Positions 23,958-37,562 of a stretch of 64,000 bases of DNA are shown piece by piece (position 1 is the first letter of the stretch; each line of letters starts with the position of its first letter). The stretch spans positions 162,017,579 through 162,081,578 of the forward strand of contig CM060926.1 in assembly GCA_030737875.1 (NCBI GenBank), in the 5' to 3' direction. This DNA comes from Allium sativum. Its lineage: Eukaryota; Streptophyta; Magnoliopsida; Asparagales; Amaryllidaceae. The notes under the pieces were generated by a model. That model did not search any database. It had not been told where the DNA came from and saw nothing but the letters and a program-made list of their open reading frames with translations. The position numbers and the translations under genes were made by a program.

Positions 23958-25598
23958 GACAGTTTTATTTGAGATTAAGCCATGTGAGAGCCTAGGCCTT
24001 TATCCTTTAAATTCATGTTGAGTTTAGGCCTTCCAAAGATCTTAAACCCTTATCCCTTTTTGTTTCTGTGCATTTTGGGTAAAATTTTGAATTTGACCGT
24101 AAAAGCGCATATTGGGAAAAATATGAATTAAGCATAAAAGGATTAATTGAAGCTTATTGAATTAATACATTAATGGACAATTGAACTATAGTTTTGGTGA
24201 AGTCGTTGATAAACTAAATAATTGGGAATCTGAATAGACGCTAAGTAGCAGGCATTGAGTGGTATAATGCAACCTATGATATAACAAGAAGCTATATGGA
24301 ATAAGTAGGCTTATAAACTTAAAATGAGTGTTAAGTTTAATACGAACAAATTAATAAAATGAATAAGGTTATGTTCCATCAACGTAAGCTGATTAGAGAA
24401 AATAAATGGCCTATTAAGAAAACGTATAGTGGGAGTCCGTTCCAACAACGACGGTTGATTAGGGAAAATAAGTGGCTCATAGTTGTGGTCCGTTCTGGCA
24501 GCAGGGGTAGGCTGATTAGGAAAAATAAGTGGCTAATTAAAATAATAAATTCATAGTAGTCTAGACGTTTGTTAACAATTCTATGGGGGTCTAGGGTAGC
24601 TAGGTGGTCGAAAATAATTCTATGGTGGCCTTGGCAATAGTAAATTAAATTGGGGACTAAGTCTAAGGGTGACTTGAGTCAATTTGCATTTTATTGGGGA
24701 ATCGTATCAGACAGTATCCTTTTTTATCACACTATATAGAGGTCTCACGAGGAGGCAAGGGAACGCTTATGCTGTATTGGGTAGTAAGAGATCCAAACGA
24801 TGTGGGTACAATTGCATTATAGCAGGGCGGTGAGCATGCATCGCGCCAATTGGAGATAATAAGACATTGTAACATCTGTGATTAATGCTATATCCTTTAG
24901 AGCTGATGGGTCGGGCCTGATAAACCCAAGACCATAGTTGGAATAGGTTATCACAATTATGGTTTAGGAGCCGATCGATGGGTAGAATTAGGTTACATCC
25001 TAATTATGAGTTATAGTAAACGGTGCAAAAATCGAATGATATAAATGAGATGATAATCGACTCTTACTTATCTTTCTACTGCCTTACTTGGTGTTAGTGT
25101 CTTAAACTATTATCCTTCCTAAATTTCCTCTTTATCATTCACGCTAGGAATTAAAGAACTCATCAGGCTTTATGTTTGAATAGTTTTCTTTCGTTCTTCT
25201 CTCTTCCTTTCCCCTGGGTTCTCAAGGTAGAAGATCTAGTAGCTGATAGAGATTTGGCCCAGCTTTGCTTATTGGAGATTTATGCTTGTCTTGTTCTCTA
25301 CTTGTGCATGTATTGTTCCACGTTTGACTTGTTTTTGTATTTGATGTTGAGAAGCATTTTTATTTTGTATTCTGGTTATGTTGCTTTTTTATGAGATAGT
25401 TGTGGGTTTATGATTAAAGTACATTTATATAAAGTAATAACATTTATGTTCTGCTTTAAATGAAATTTTAAATTCCGCTGTGTTTTTATATGTTGTCTTG
25501 TGAATTTTAGTCTCTATTATGTTATTTTATACCTGTATGCTTCATATTCCTTAGCGAAATCCTCATACCAGTGACGTTAAAGGATGTGGGGTGTTACA
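23958..25598 (+). mobile_element. 5' LTR of element A, truncated at its left end
   Basis: The right edge GTGGGGTGTTACA at 25598 is a canonical LTR end, followed at once by a PBS-like sequence. The end of solo LTR D (59626) is closely related. No TGTAAC start is present at the left, where the sequence changes abruptly into E reverse transcriptase, so the LTR has lost its 5' part. Three degenerate repeats of about 65 bp (built on GATTAGGGAAAATAAGTGGCT) lie at about 24385-24540. Confidence 0.7.
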
Positions 25599-25613
25599 TT
25601 TAATATCAGAGCC
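25599..25613 (+). other. Primer binding site of A (degenerate)
   Basis: TTTAATATCAGAGCC follows the LTR end and is a decayed form of TGGTATCAGAGC, the plant initiator-Met tRNA complement. Confidence 0.7.
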
Positions 25614-25779
25614 TAAGGTTACAAGATCAAACGAAAATTTTTGTTTTAAAGGAAAAAGTCTTTTAAAGAAAAGCGTTTTCAATACAAAACTTTTTTTTCG
25701 AAATAAAACATCCACTCAAGTTTGTTACAATATTCCTTTGGTTTCTTTCATGATTCCTCCCCTCTTCGCTTTTCATAAC

Positions 25780-26679
25780 ATGTCTGGGGATCCCAACTTT
25801 CCTGAGGGTATCCCCATTCTGACTTGGTTTGGTACGTATGTGGAAGCTACGACGCCCGCCGAATGAGAAGAGAATGTCCAAGCTTTCGCTCAAATCGTGG
25901 TGGCTCCTCCTAACCCACCATCAGTGGTTGATTTCTCTCAGCTTTGTAAAGATTTCACTGCTATAGGAGGCAAGACTTTCCTTGGTTCAGAGACTATTGT
26001 TGAGGCCCGCGCTTGGGTCAGGAATACTGAGCTCATATTTGAACTTTTGGAGCCTGAGGATAAGAGCTAGTTCAGTTGGCTACATGGAATCAATTGAAGG
26101 GCGAGGATTCTTATTGGTGGGATATGGTTGAGGAAGAGCATGGTTTTGGGACTTGGAACAAGTTTAATGGGAGGTTTGAAAGGAAGTTTCTATCTCAGGC
26201 AGAAGAGGGCATGCAATTGAAGAAATTTCTAGGATTGAAACATGGTGATCATTCTGTGAAGGAATATGTTAATCAGTTCAATGAGCATGCTATATTTAGG
26301 ATGAATTTGGTGAATAAAGCTCATAAGAAGGCCGTGAGATTTGCCAAGGGTCTTAATCAACCCCTACGAGGACTTGTTTTGACTCGTATCTCGATGGGTG
26401 CTGAGTTGGAGAATATTGTTGAGATAATACTTATGCACGAGGAAGGGAAAGGTGATTCCACGGAAAGTAAAGCTGAGGTGGCAAAGGACGGTTATGAAAA
26501 GAAGAAATGGAGGCCTAAGAAGTGCAGTAAGAAGAAAGGAGAGAGGCATAAATAAAGACATAAAATGCCATGGGTGTGGCATGACGATCCTTTTTGTGAG
26601 GGACTGCACGAAGACTGCTAAGAAAGGGAGTTGCTTTAATTGTGGGCAGTCGGGTCATTATAATAAGCAGTATCTTTAG
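25780..26679 (+). pseudogene. A gag (capsid and nucleocapsid), broken
   Basis: The start is placed at the ATG of MSGDPNFPEG, which matches the B gag start MSGEPNIPEG. A stop follows after about 28 codons (TPAE then TGA). Further reading gives LCKDFTAIGG and a frame change near 26070. The main capsid part then reads WWDMVEEEHG, FERKFLSQAEEGMQLKKF and VKEYVNQFNEHA. The nucleocapsid is in another frame: the first knuckle is degenerate (CHGCGM), and the second, CFNCGQSGHYNKQY, has lost its last Cys. Two successive in-frame stops (TAG TAG) follow at 26677-26682. The structural protein cannot be made intact. B is the closest relative in the window. Confidence 0.8.
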
Positions 26680-26682
26680 TAG

Positions 26683-28557
26683 CATGGGAAAGGGGCTAGT
26701 TCATCTGGAGTGCAAATGCATGCATTAGAGGCTACTCAGGCCAGTGTCAGTCAGGATAGAGGCAGAAAGGTCACAGTCGAAGGTTTGATCTCCCTGTATG
26801 AATTTCCAGTTAGGACCTTATTTGATTCTGGCTCTTCTCACTCGTTTATTTCTACTTTATTAGTCAATTTTCTGCACCTTAGTATATCTCTTATTTCTGA
26901 TCCGGTAGTAGTTTCAAACCCTATAAGAGGTTCGACTTATTTGTGTATGATGTCTAAGGGTTTGAGGTTTTCTATATTAGGCATTGATTTTCATTGTGAC
27001 ACCTATATACTAGGTTCTTGAGGTACGATATTATTCTGGGGATGGATTGGCCGGACATGTATGGTGTCATTCTTGACTACGAGGGAGGGTAGTGAGATTG
27101 ATGACTTGTCATGGTAGGACCCTCGAGATATCTTGCAACCCACGAAGGTCAGTAATGTTGAGCATCTTAGAGTCCATAGATACTTCTATTGAAAATATTA
27201 TCTTGGTTCCCATGGTGAGAGGATTTCTGGATGTATTTGAGGAGGTGAGGGGGCTACCTCTGAGACGGGAGATCGACTTCCAGATTTATTTGACAGAGAA
27301 CGTTAAGCCTGTTACATTGATAGTGCACCATATGGCTCTAAGGGAAAGAAGGTAATTGAGTAAGAAGGTGAGTGAGCTGTTAGAGAAAGGCTTTATTAGA
27401 CGAAGTATATCTAAGTGGGGAGTACCAGTCATTTTCTCTGCTATGGAAGATGGCTCTCTCCGTCTATGTGTGGATTATAGAGAATTAAATAAGCTCACGA
27501 AGAAGAATCGACACCCACTCCCTCAGATAAATGATTTATTTGATCAGTTGGTGGGCGCATCCGTTTTCTCTCAATTGGATTTAGTGACTGGGTTTATTAT
27601 CTTCTAGTTGTGGAAGATAGTGTGGATAAGGTTGCTTTAGGACTCCAGATAAATTTTTTGAGTGGTTGGTTATGCTCTTTGGGATAACCAATGCACCACA
27701 TACTTTGCTGATTTGATGAGCTGAGTGTTTAGGGAGTTCCTAAATAAGTTTGTGGTGGTGTTTGTGGATGACATCTTGGTGTTCTAGAGAGATGAGGATG
27801 AGCATGCTTTACACTTAGGAGAGATCCTCTGTACTCTTCGTTCCCATCAATTGAAGGTAAAATTTTCGAAGTGCCACTTTTGGCGTCGGGAGGTGAGATT
27901 CTTAGGGCATGTGGTTTCGATACATGCTATAGCGGTGGAACCCACTAAGGTGGTTGTTGTGCAAGACTGGAATACCCCAAGAATGCGACTGAGGTGAGGA
28001 GCTTTCTAGGTTTAGTAGGTTATTATCAGAAATTCATTAAGGGCTTTGTGCGGATTTCAGCCCCGCTTACCCGCCTTACTAAGAAGAACGTGGTATTCTC
28101 ATAGGACGTGGATTGTGAGGATTCCTTTATGAGATTGATGAAGGCACTCACGACTGCTCCAGTGTTGACTCTTCCACATGGATATAAGATGTTCACAATG
28201 TATATAGATGCTTGCGGTACAAGATTGAGCGTGTTCCTAATGCAGGAGGGTAGGGTTGTTTGCTATAGGAGCAGACAATTGAGAATACATAAGAGAAATT
28301 ATCCTACCCATGATTTAGAGCTAGCAGCTATTGTTTTCACACTTAAGCCTTAGAGGCATTATTTGTTGGGTGAGTGGTTCGAATTGTACACCGGCCATAA
28401 GTCTCTCAAATATTTATTTTTGCAAAAGGATCTTAACTTGAGGTAGCGGCATTGGATGGAGTTTCTAGCATCCTACGATTTTGAGTTTTCATATACACAG
28501 GGGAAGGAAAATGTAGTGGCGGATGCTCTGAGTAGACTGAGGATTACATAGAGCCCG
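26683..28557 (+). pseudogene. A pol, first part: protease, reverse transcriptase, RNase H
   Basis: Protease has DSGSSHSFIS around 26827, with DSG instead of the commoner DTG. The reverse transcriptase region shows [48 protein letters not shown] and FVDDILVF. RNase H shows APVLTLPHG, a DACGT core and [10 protein letters not shown], and ends with [12 protein letters not shown] at 28540. Many stops (27355, 27607, 27723, 28110, 28353, 28446 and others) and frameshifts make it non-functional. It is cut at 28557 by insertion of B and resumes at 61055. Similarity to B is high throughout. Confidence 0.85.
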
Positions 28558-31284
28558 TGTGACACCCCACGTCCGTTAATGTCACTCACAAAGGGAATGC
28601 ATTAAGTTTTGTGAAGCGTTATAAGTAAACAGAACAGAAATATTACAAGACAGACATATAAAGTAACAACGGAATCAAAACTTTATTTATCATAAAATAC
28701 CGTGGTCCAAAAACATCATATGCCTGAAATACAAAAGCCCATTACCACATAAAAGCTACTGTCTTGTACTTCAAAATTACCAGAGTACATAAAAGAAATA
28801 AAATTCCCCAAAAATAAAATATAGCCATAGCAACAAGAATAGGAGCTTGAACCATACATCTCAGCAGCTCCAGCAAAAGTAAGCAGAATCACGGTCAAGC
28901 CTGAGTGTTCCCGCCCTAAGAACCTGGAGGGGGGGAACGGAAGAAAGAAGAGGAAACAAAAATGGTCAGACATAAATCTGGCGAGCCCAGTTAATTTTAG
29001 TAAGTAAATAAAACTAGTATGACAGGCATATAAAGTGGATAAGAGAGAGATAACTACATAAAAGGCAGGAATGACAAGGTAAACAGAATAAGATGAACAC
29101 GCTTCCCTAATGATTACTCTGCACTGATACTAGTACATCAAGAATGGGATGATCCCTTCCACTATAAGGTGGTAGACTTAGGCATACGTCCAAATGTACG
29201 CTAACTACTTCCCTAATCGATCGGCTCCCTAATCCACGTAGATACTCTGTGCCGGCCCCACCGTAGGATGTATCACATCCTAAAGTGGCAAACCTCCGCT
29301 GATATGCACAGCCCCATATCTACAGGTGTCACGGTCGTCTTGTCCCCTTCTGCACAGCTCATGCACGCACATGGCTCCATCGGTTTGCACCACCCACACC
29401 GTCCTCCACGTTTGGATCTCTTATAATCAGTTCAGTAAGTGTGCCCCTTCTCCAACTAGTTCAGAGTATTCTATTAGATACATACTCCGGGTTAATGATT
29501 GAAACGGGTCCTACACAATATGATATAAGCTCTCCCCCTTGTCTTGTATCCCCCACTAGGTTTTCCACATGTTATATTTACCCTAAAAGGTGTCTTACTT
29601 ATATAACCCCAATCTTTCTACTAGTTATGCTTACCTATAGGTGTCTTTAATACATAACCCCCAATCGGTTAAGTCTCGTGGGCCTATATCAATATTACCC
29701 ACCCAACTCAGATATACTAACTTAACCCTTTCATTGTTCAACCAAGTTTACTTAACCCTATTTATATTCACACAATCCCTATGGATTCAACTAGGTTAAG
29801 TATTTCAATTCATTACCATGTCCATTTATGGTTTATATTGGGCTAGACCTCCCATATTAGGCCTACGGCTTGTGGATGCTAGATATGCCGGTCGGGTCCG
29901 GGTAGACATATTCCACAAGTTAGGCCTAACCTTATGTCTTAGTCCATCTCGTATTTGCACACTTAGACCTCTCACGTTAGGTTCAACATTAGTGGTTGCT
30001 GGATATGCCGGTCAGGTCCGGGCAGACTTCCACCACTAATGCAACCCGACCTCGTGTCATAAGTGCAATTACAATTTCTAGTTGTAATCCTAGGCATTTC
30101 ATTCTTATCAAATTTTACCTATGTCGTTATAGGTTATAGGTATAGGTTTCATGCCCCTTCTCCTTAATTATGTTCATAGTGATTTATATGTCCATATTCA
30201 TATTCATTAACCAAGTTATGCCAATTCTAATATTTTCCCCTGTTCCCTAAATAACGCATTCGCATAATTTTGGCGGCATGCCTAGGCTAGAAAGTAGCCT
30301 AGTCATGAACAATAAAAAGGGAAGGGTGATGGGAAGATGACAATAGTGATTATTCTAACACAACTGGCATAAACATGTATATATTGGCATAGACATGTAA
30401 TTGGCATAATAATAATAAGGTGGACATAAAAACAGATCTAGTGAGCAAAGGTGATGATAAAACTAGATCTAACATAATAAGGATGTCACAAGAAGCATGC
30501 ATGGATCTAAATAGGAATTCATATGTCCAATTACAACAAGATGATCTGGAACTAAACAAAAATTTAACTGTTCAAATAACGATAGATCCAAGTTAACCAC
30601 CATCCTAGGTAAAGGTTCAGATCCACAAAGGTGACATGATAAACTATCCACAAGTGAATTAGTTCTATAAAAATAGATCTGGTATAATCAAGTTTGAGAC
30701 CCAAGAATAACATAGATTCACGATTTTAGACAGATCCAAATCACATTACTATCACATTTTACATTTAATCATTTAAATCTAAAAGTAACCTAGAACTCTC
30801 AGTGTTTGGATTAAGAAGAGAGAACTAGAAGAGAAGCTTATTGAGTTGCAGATCTACGCTTGAATCTCTAATTGGTTTGCTTTAGTTGATCGTTGTAGAA
30901 GATAATTTGGTTCAGTTCAATCACCGGTAGAGTTTGGCCTCCATGGATTCTCAATGAAGAAAACAAGAGAAATGAACCTCTATATATAGCGGCCAACCTC
31001 CAGAAAATTGAATGCCACCTCAGTCCTAGGGGGGTCGACCCTCCTTAAGGGTTTGACCCCCCTTATGGGATCGACACCCCTGCTTTGGGGTCGACACCCC
31101 TGGGGCGGGAACTTTGCCGCCAACGGATTTTTCGAACTATGAACTGAAATCTGATTTTCTGGACCTTATATATATATATAACTATTTTATGCATATACAA
31201 ACTTCAAACCTTCATAAGTTCTTCATACAGTGTCCGTTTTACGCAAACCAAATGTCTATCTTGACCAGAATTTCGAGACGGATG
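28558..31284 (-). repeat. B 3' LTR, distal part
   Basis: Homologous to 55105-56496 and 59632-61049, with only small differences. It includes a cluster of GGTCGACxCCCC words at about 31030-31105 and a minus-strand TATA box at 30979-30990. It is interrupted at 31284 by C, and the last 100 bp lie at 49894-49993. Confidence 0.9.
30979..30990 (-). promoter_or_regulatory. Putative TATA box of the B 3' LTR
   Basis: The minus strand reads GCTATATATAGAGG. The same box is at 60657-60668 in the other LTR. It lies downstream, on the element strand, of the GTCGAC-rich block. Confidence 0.5.
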
Positions 31285-32986
31285 TTGTAACAACCCGGAA
31301 AATTAGAGCCAAATTAAAATTTTATTTTGAATAATTTTAATAGAAATTTGGTCAGAATTTAAAAATTCCATTTTTAAATATATTAAAGCCATTAAAAATA
31401 GCAATTTTGCAAATGACCTCCGTTTTTGATGAAACCACTTTGGTTGGATCCGGAATGTCAATTTATTGCTAGGTTTAAAATTCCATAATTTTTGGAATCA
31501 ATATGTGAGCGTGGAAAAGGAAAACGTGTTTTGTAAATACAGTGCAAATTGGATCGACCAGAAAATGGCCATTTTTCAAAAGGTCTCCAAATTCGATGAA
31601 ATCGGTTTTGTTGGGACCGTATCGCCCCAACATAGCTAGGTTTATTTTTCTGGAATTTTTGGTATGTGGCCCCGGTAAATGAAAATGTATGTTCAAATCT
31701 AAAATTGAATGTTTTATATTTTAATTTGAATAATAACTAACTGTAATAGTCGAATGGGCTTACGAAACATATTCCACTGTGTCCAGAATGGGGGTATTTA
31801 GTTAAGGGCGACATTCGTTGGGTTTGATTTGGAGCTTGGATTAAAAAACCCTATTTTTGGAAAAATTATATAAATTGACCAATAGAATTAATCCATTCAT
31901 AATTTATTTTCCAGAAAATTTATAAAAAAAAACCCGTAACCTTCACAGTCGACAGCGGTTAGGTCTTCACTTCTCTCCTCAAATCCGACGAATCCACTCA
32001 ATAAAATAGAGTGCCCCAGTTGAGGTTTTTGAAGATCTTCTCATCCTCTTCAAATCCATATAGATTATACCCCCTACCGTCAAGTAATCGCTGAGAATTA
32101 CCTTCGTGAAGTTCATGACTTCAAGCCGCCGCCACCCTTCAGATCCGCCGTCGATCTGCACCAGACCCACAGGCGCGGGCGCGACCTTCCTTCCTCCTCG
32201 ACGTGGTCAACTCCGATCATCACATCAAGCTTCGGATTGAGCGCTAAATCGAACCCTAGTTCGGAACCAATTACTAAAGGTATACGACTTGGTTAAAATT
32301 TAATGATTATAACGCTTTTAAAGCATTGCAAAGTATGATTTATTAATAAAAATCATATCTTTTTCATATGTTGTCCAAATCCAGTGAAACAAGAGACAAC
32401 GGGTCCGTGACACCATACGCTACATTCTAGAAGCGGCTAGAACGCATTCGGAGCTCGCTACAATTTAAGAAGGATTAAAAAGCATTGTGAGATTTCTAAA
32501 CTCGATTAAAATGGAAATAAATATGTTAGGTTATAGACGGAGTTTAGTAGCTCCCGACGCCCGTCGTCCACAAACCATGGACGACTTGATTGAGTTGTGG
32601 TATGAAATTTGGTTGTGATTGTGAATGGTTTATTGTGGTCGCAACAAGATTGGATTTGTTTGTGGAAAATTCATTGTGATATTAAAATGATTGAAATGTT
32701 GTAATCATTTAAATAAGCCCCCTTGTAAACGCCGCGAGGCCTAAGGTAGCGCGAGGAGCCGTACTCGGGACGGTGCCGTTTTTAATTACCCTGCCGTTAT
32801 AATGCTGAAATTTTCTAAAATATTCATGTGTTGAATTATATCCATGTGTTGATAAAATATTCATGATTGCCATAAATTTTTTAGATAATAAAAATCACAT
32901 TTTTATTATGCGTACGAAGTGTATAAAATATTCATGCTTGAAATAAGATGTTTAAACAATAAAAATCACATTTTTATTGTATGATT

Positions 32987-33341
32987 GAGTCACTAAAAAT
33001 ACTCAAGTGTTGAATAAAATATTGGAACGATAAAAATATCATTTTTATCATGTATTTGAGTCACTAAAAATACTCAAGTGTTGAATAAAATATTGAAACG
33101 ATAAAAATATCAATTTTATCATGTATTTGAGTCACTAAAAATACTCAAGTGTTGAATAAAATATTGGAACGATAAAAATATCATTTTTATCATGTATTTG
33201 AGTCACTAAAAATACTCAATTGTTGAATAAAATATTGGAACGATAAAAATATCATTTTTATCATGTATTTGAGTAACTAAAAATACTCAAGTGTTGAATA
33301 AAATATTGAAACGATAAAAATATCATTTTTATCATGTATTT
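32987..33341. repeat. 71-bp tandem array in the 5' LTR of C
   Basis: Five units of exactly 71 bp begin GAGTCACTAAAAATACTCAA, at 32987, 33058, 33129, 33200 and 33271. More diverged units continue on the right. Each unit contains the small palindrome AAAAATATCATTTTTAT. Confidence 0.9.
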
Positions 33342-34689
33342 GAGTCACTAAAAATATTCATGTGTTGAGTAAATTTATTGAACAATAAAATTTACATTTT
33401 TATTGTGTATGTGAAGTGCTAAAAACATTCATGTGTTGAATAAATTCTTTGAACGATAAAAATATCATTTTTATCATGTATACGACTCACTAAAAATGCA
33501 CACGTGTTGAAACAAATATTTGTTGGCTATAAATATTATTTTTAACATGTATATGAACCAAATAAAATAGTCATGTGTTGACATATATTTTTGTTCGCCA
33601 AAAATATCATTTTTATCCTATGTATGAAGTGTTAAAAATAACCGGTTATTGAAATAAATATTTGTTCATTGAAAATATTATTTTTAACATGTATATGAAG
33701 TGTTAAAAATAACCGTGTATGAAAATAAACATTTGTGTACTAGAAATATTATTTTTAGTTTAGTTATGCATATATATACATATGCTAAACAGGAAAATGG
33801 ATTAGCTGTTGAGTAAAGAATTTATTTTCATGCCCGACAAATAGGTAAGCCTAAATGAGTTGGCTGTGCAATTTTATTATTATATATACTCCTATGAATG
33901 TCATTGGATGCGGAGTGCTGGTTGTTCTGTGTGAGATTATTAATATCGCCATAGGATAGCAACAATTAATTTTGAACTACACCACATGGCAAACTTCTTG
34001 AAGATAGCATACTCTATCATATACCACATAAGCATTTGGAGCTTATGTGACGAGGTTGAAGATTACCATACAAGCAAGAGGCTTGTATGGCGATGACTGT
34101 ATTACAGGCTGAACGGATCATGGACTGTTATGGAATAAATAAAATAAGCCGGTAAATTGTCAGATTTAATAAAAACCCCACACGGGTGTAGAGTTGACAA
34201 TAATCACGTCTCTCTAGTTATTAGATATGACACATGGATTATTTAATTTCCAACACTGGACGAGGTGACGAGATTTATCTCTGGAGTAATTTTGCACACT
34301 TCCTCGGGCATAGAATAGGACACTAAAAATTGTGTATGCGTATATTGGATTTATCGGGTGCCTAATACGGCCCAATAAATTTCCAAACCCCTCTCCGTAC
34401 AAAGGAGGTTATGGCGTAATTTAAAGGCATTAGCCATATTTTTGAAGTGAAAACAGTTTGGAAATCATCGAATGAATTATATTTATATATATATATATAT
34501 ATATAAATTAAAATAAAATGAATCATGCAGCTACAGTTCGTGTTTTGGAATCGTAGTTTTAAACGATTATACCGAGAAATCCGACCATCGGATTTCCCCA
34601 AAACTGAAACTGTTGGGTTTGCTTAACGATATAAAATTTGTTGAGATCGAACGGTTAAATTGTGTGAAATGTTTAATTCAAATCTGAAT

Positions 34690-34707
34690 AAGAACAGCGC
34701 CGGAATG

Positions 34708-34752
<45 letters not shown>
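34690..34752. repeat. (TA)n microsatellite in the 5' LTR of C
   Basis: A run of about twenty TA dinucleotides at roughly 34708-34749, with a shorter run at about 34484-34505. The 3' LTR has a comparable run at about 47628-47661. Confidence 0.8.
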
Positions 34753-34754
<2 letters not shown>

Positions 34755-36993
34755 TAAAATGAATCGCGCGCGGCAGTTCGCGTTTTGGAATCGTAACTTT
34801 AAACGATTATACCGGGAGATCCGACCGTCGGATTTTCCCGAAACCGGAACTGTTGGGTTCGCTTTGGAAATGTCTTTCCAACGATATAAATTTTATTAAA
34901 AATCCAATGGTTAGATTTTGAGATATGTGTAAATCAAATATAATGAAAAACAACACAGGGCCGCGTAATGGCCTGAACCGTCGTTTAATTACATTGAGCT
35001 ATTTTATTATAAATAAAAATAGCGATATATCGTTATAAAATATTATAAGCGATATGGAATGGAAATAACCTGATTTTACTCGGTTTGTTTTATATTTTGT
35101 TGGTTGGATGTGTTTGACATGAAAATTATATTAATGAACTGAAATGTGGATGTCAAATAATTTAACCATGGAAAGAATTGATTTGAATTCTATATATACG
35201 TGAGTTATTTGAAAAGGCCGAGTTAAATCTCATTTCAAATAATTGATCGATGAATAAAAGTCGAAGATATGAAGACGGTGCAAGACCGGTGATCTTCACA
35301 TCGTGTGGATTGCTACTGATGCCTTAGATATGGGTAGCTCCTTGATAAGGTTACAGTGGTAGTGGTCTGGACGTACTTGTTGATCGTCCGAATGTGAGAG
35401 GCCCACTCTTCCGTATTGGACATATGGAACGAGGAATAAGGTGCCTCCAGTTTCGTTCAGACCCAGAACGAACTTGTAAATGGATGTGTGTTTGACATTG
35501 TATTTTATTCTGTGTTGATTGATCTCTATTAAATATATATCTATTTGGTGGCGGAGAATTTATTCTCTTGCCTAACACCCTTCTCTGAGATGTACGAGCT
35601 CAGAGGTTATATATCGATTGACATCAGTCGCATGGAGTGAATTGCCTGTGTGGCATGCAGAGATGCAGTGATCAAGGCTTTTGTTGAAAAGCAGAGTCGT
35701 GTGGTTGATGATCAAAGCACGGCCTTAAAGGGCATAGCTTTGTGTATAGCGTCAATTCGTGAGCCTCACACCTCGGTATGAGTTAAAAACGAGATAAGGG
35801 AACCCAAGGAGGACATGACGTTTCTTTCTAGCTATGGGTGGTGTCGGGGTTTTGCAAGCCCTGACATTTATATTATTTTACCTTTGTGGTTGTTGGAATG
35901 CGAGGCGCCTCGGTTATATCGGTCTCTACGGATCCGATGGATAGGTCCGATAGGACCTGGAAACGTGTGTTCAGGAATTGCCAATCCTCAAACGTAAGGG
36001 AGGACCGGCCTTGGAGGATCCAAGGGTTCTCTGCGGGGAATCCTGAGGCATTTGCTAGAGTGTCTCGAAGCCGGCGAGGACTACATCCCTTGCCTCGACT
36101 CATGATGTAATCCAAATTTCCAATACAAAATTACGGATTTGATTGTAAACCTATATATGGCGACATAGTAGATGGTAGCTATGATGTCTATGATTTATGC
36201 ATTATGATTGAATTTGCTTTTGAAACATATGTGCACTAGTAATAATATCAAATGCTTTTGCTTTATACGTATTAAGCATATTTTAGCCATTATAAGGTAA
36301 AACTCTATCCTCCGGCTTGCATTGCATTGTGTGATAGGACTTGAGTCTTATAATGGCTTCATTTTTCTAAAAAGCATTGCATTGTTTAAATAATTTACTT
36401 TATTCAAGCATGGGCAATCACTGGAGTAAACCCGTTCCGCATTAGCGGCGTGGTCCTATGATTTGCCTTATTATTGTTGTTTAACCAGTTAAGTAGATTT
36501 CTCATACCAGTCCCATGACTGATTCGTAGTTTGTTTCACTTTGCAAACTCGGGTGCCCTTATTTTTACACGGGCAGCCTAGTGATAGGTTACAAGATGTA
36601 TTTTGGCTTTGCACTATAGCATGGAGTGCACTTTTGGCTTATGGAGAGGACTTGCTTTATTTGTACTTTGGCTATTGACATTACCGCCAGTATTATCATA
36701 TGTTTATGTACCGCTGATCGCGATGTAGACTGATTATCTCTATTATGTCTTATCTCATGTTTATGTATCGTTGATCTCGATGTAGACTGATCCTTTCTTT
36801 CATGCACTAAGTTGTATCCTATCACTGTGCTACTCTGATGTTTATTACATTTTATGATTCCGCTGTCATATTGATGTAAATTATTCTATTTCATGCTTAT
36901 GCTATTATCTGTACTCTGCTAATGTTGATTAACGTGTTTTATTCCAATGATTATCCTTACTTCCGTGACACGGGGGTTTTGGGTTATCACAGC

Positions 36994-37005
36994 TGGTATC
37001 AGAGC
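36994..37005 (+). other. Primer binding site of C
   Basis: TGGTATCAGAGC lies three bases after the 5' LTR end and is the standard plant initiator-Met tRNA complement. Confidence 0.93.
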
Positions 37006-37562
37006 TTTGGTTAATCTTACACTACAACAAAAACACCATATTACAACTTTAATTTTACAACGGTGGTAAAAGCACCGTTGTAATAAATGTTTTTACAACT
37101 TTTTTCCAGAAAAGTTGTAATAAATTTATTTTTAACAACTGTGTTATTTTGACAGTTGTAATAAAAGCCTATCACAACTTTTATTTTTTGACTGTTGCAA
37201 TATATGACTATATTTTAATATTAATTATTTTCATTAAATAATTTTTAATAACTAATATTAACAACTAATTAGTAATTATTAATTAATAACCTATATTTTA
37301 ATATTAAATATTTAATTAAAAATACTTCAATAATAAATAATTCATGCAAATAATTAGTAATTGACAACCAATTAGTAATTATTATTTTATAATCAATAAA
37401 TTCGTAAAGTTTAAATTTTTGGTAATCTCTTAATTTTATTTTAAAATATTTAAAAAATTTTGAATTTTTCATAAATTCATAAAAGAAAAAAGTAATTTTT
37501 TAATGTAAATTTAGAAGTTCATAAAATAATTAAAATTTGTGAAAACTTGTTAATTCTCTTTT

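Larger units (their letters stand above)
31285..36990 (+). repeat. 5' LTR of C (5,706 bp)
   Basis: Notable parts are two or more tandem modules near the start (about 31435 and 31600) and a 71-bp tandem array (32987-33341, with diverged flanking units to about 33760). There is also a duplicated block of about 230 bp around two (TA)n tracts (about 34400-34680 and 34690-34930), and the conserved palindrome near 34819. The end GGGTTATCAC is followed by the PBS. Confidence 0.9.

Noticed and set aside
24359..24556. Open frame with RLIRENKW repeats
   Set aside because: Translation of three degenerate repeats of about 65 bp in the A LTR.
28716..28973. Open frame in the B LTR, repeated at 55264-55509
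   Set aside because: Present in both LTR copies with frame-altering differences and no domain; an LTR shadow.
32987..33341. Possible CRISPR-like array
   Set aside because: Units are contiguous 71-bp tandem repeats without unique spacers, inside a plant LTR.
35815..36115. Overlapping frames in the C LTR, repeated at 48718-49031
   Set aside because: Non-coding LTR sequence; the frames overlap on both strands and match no protein family.
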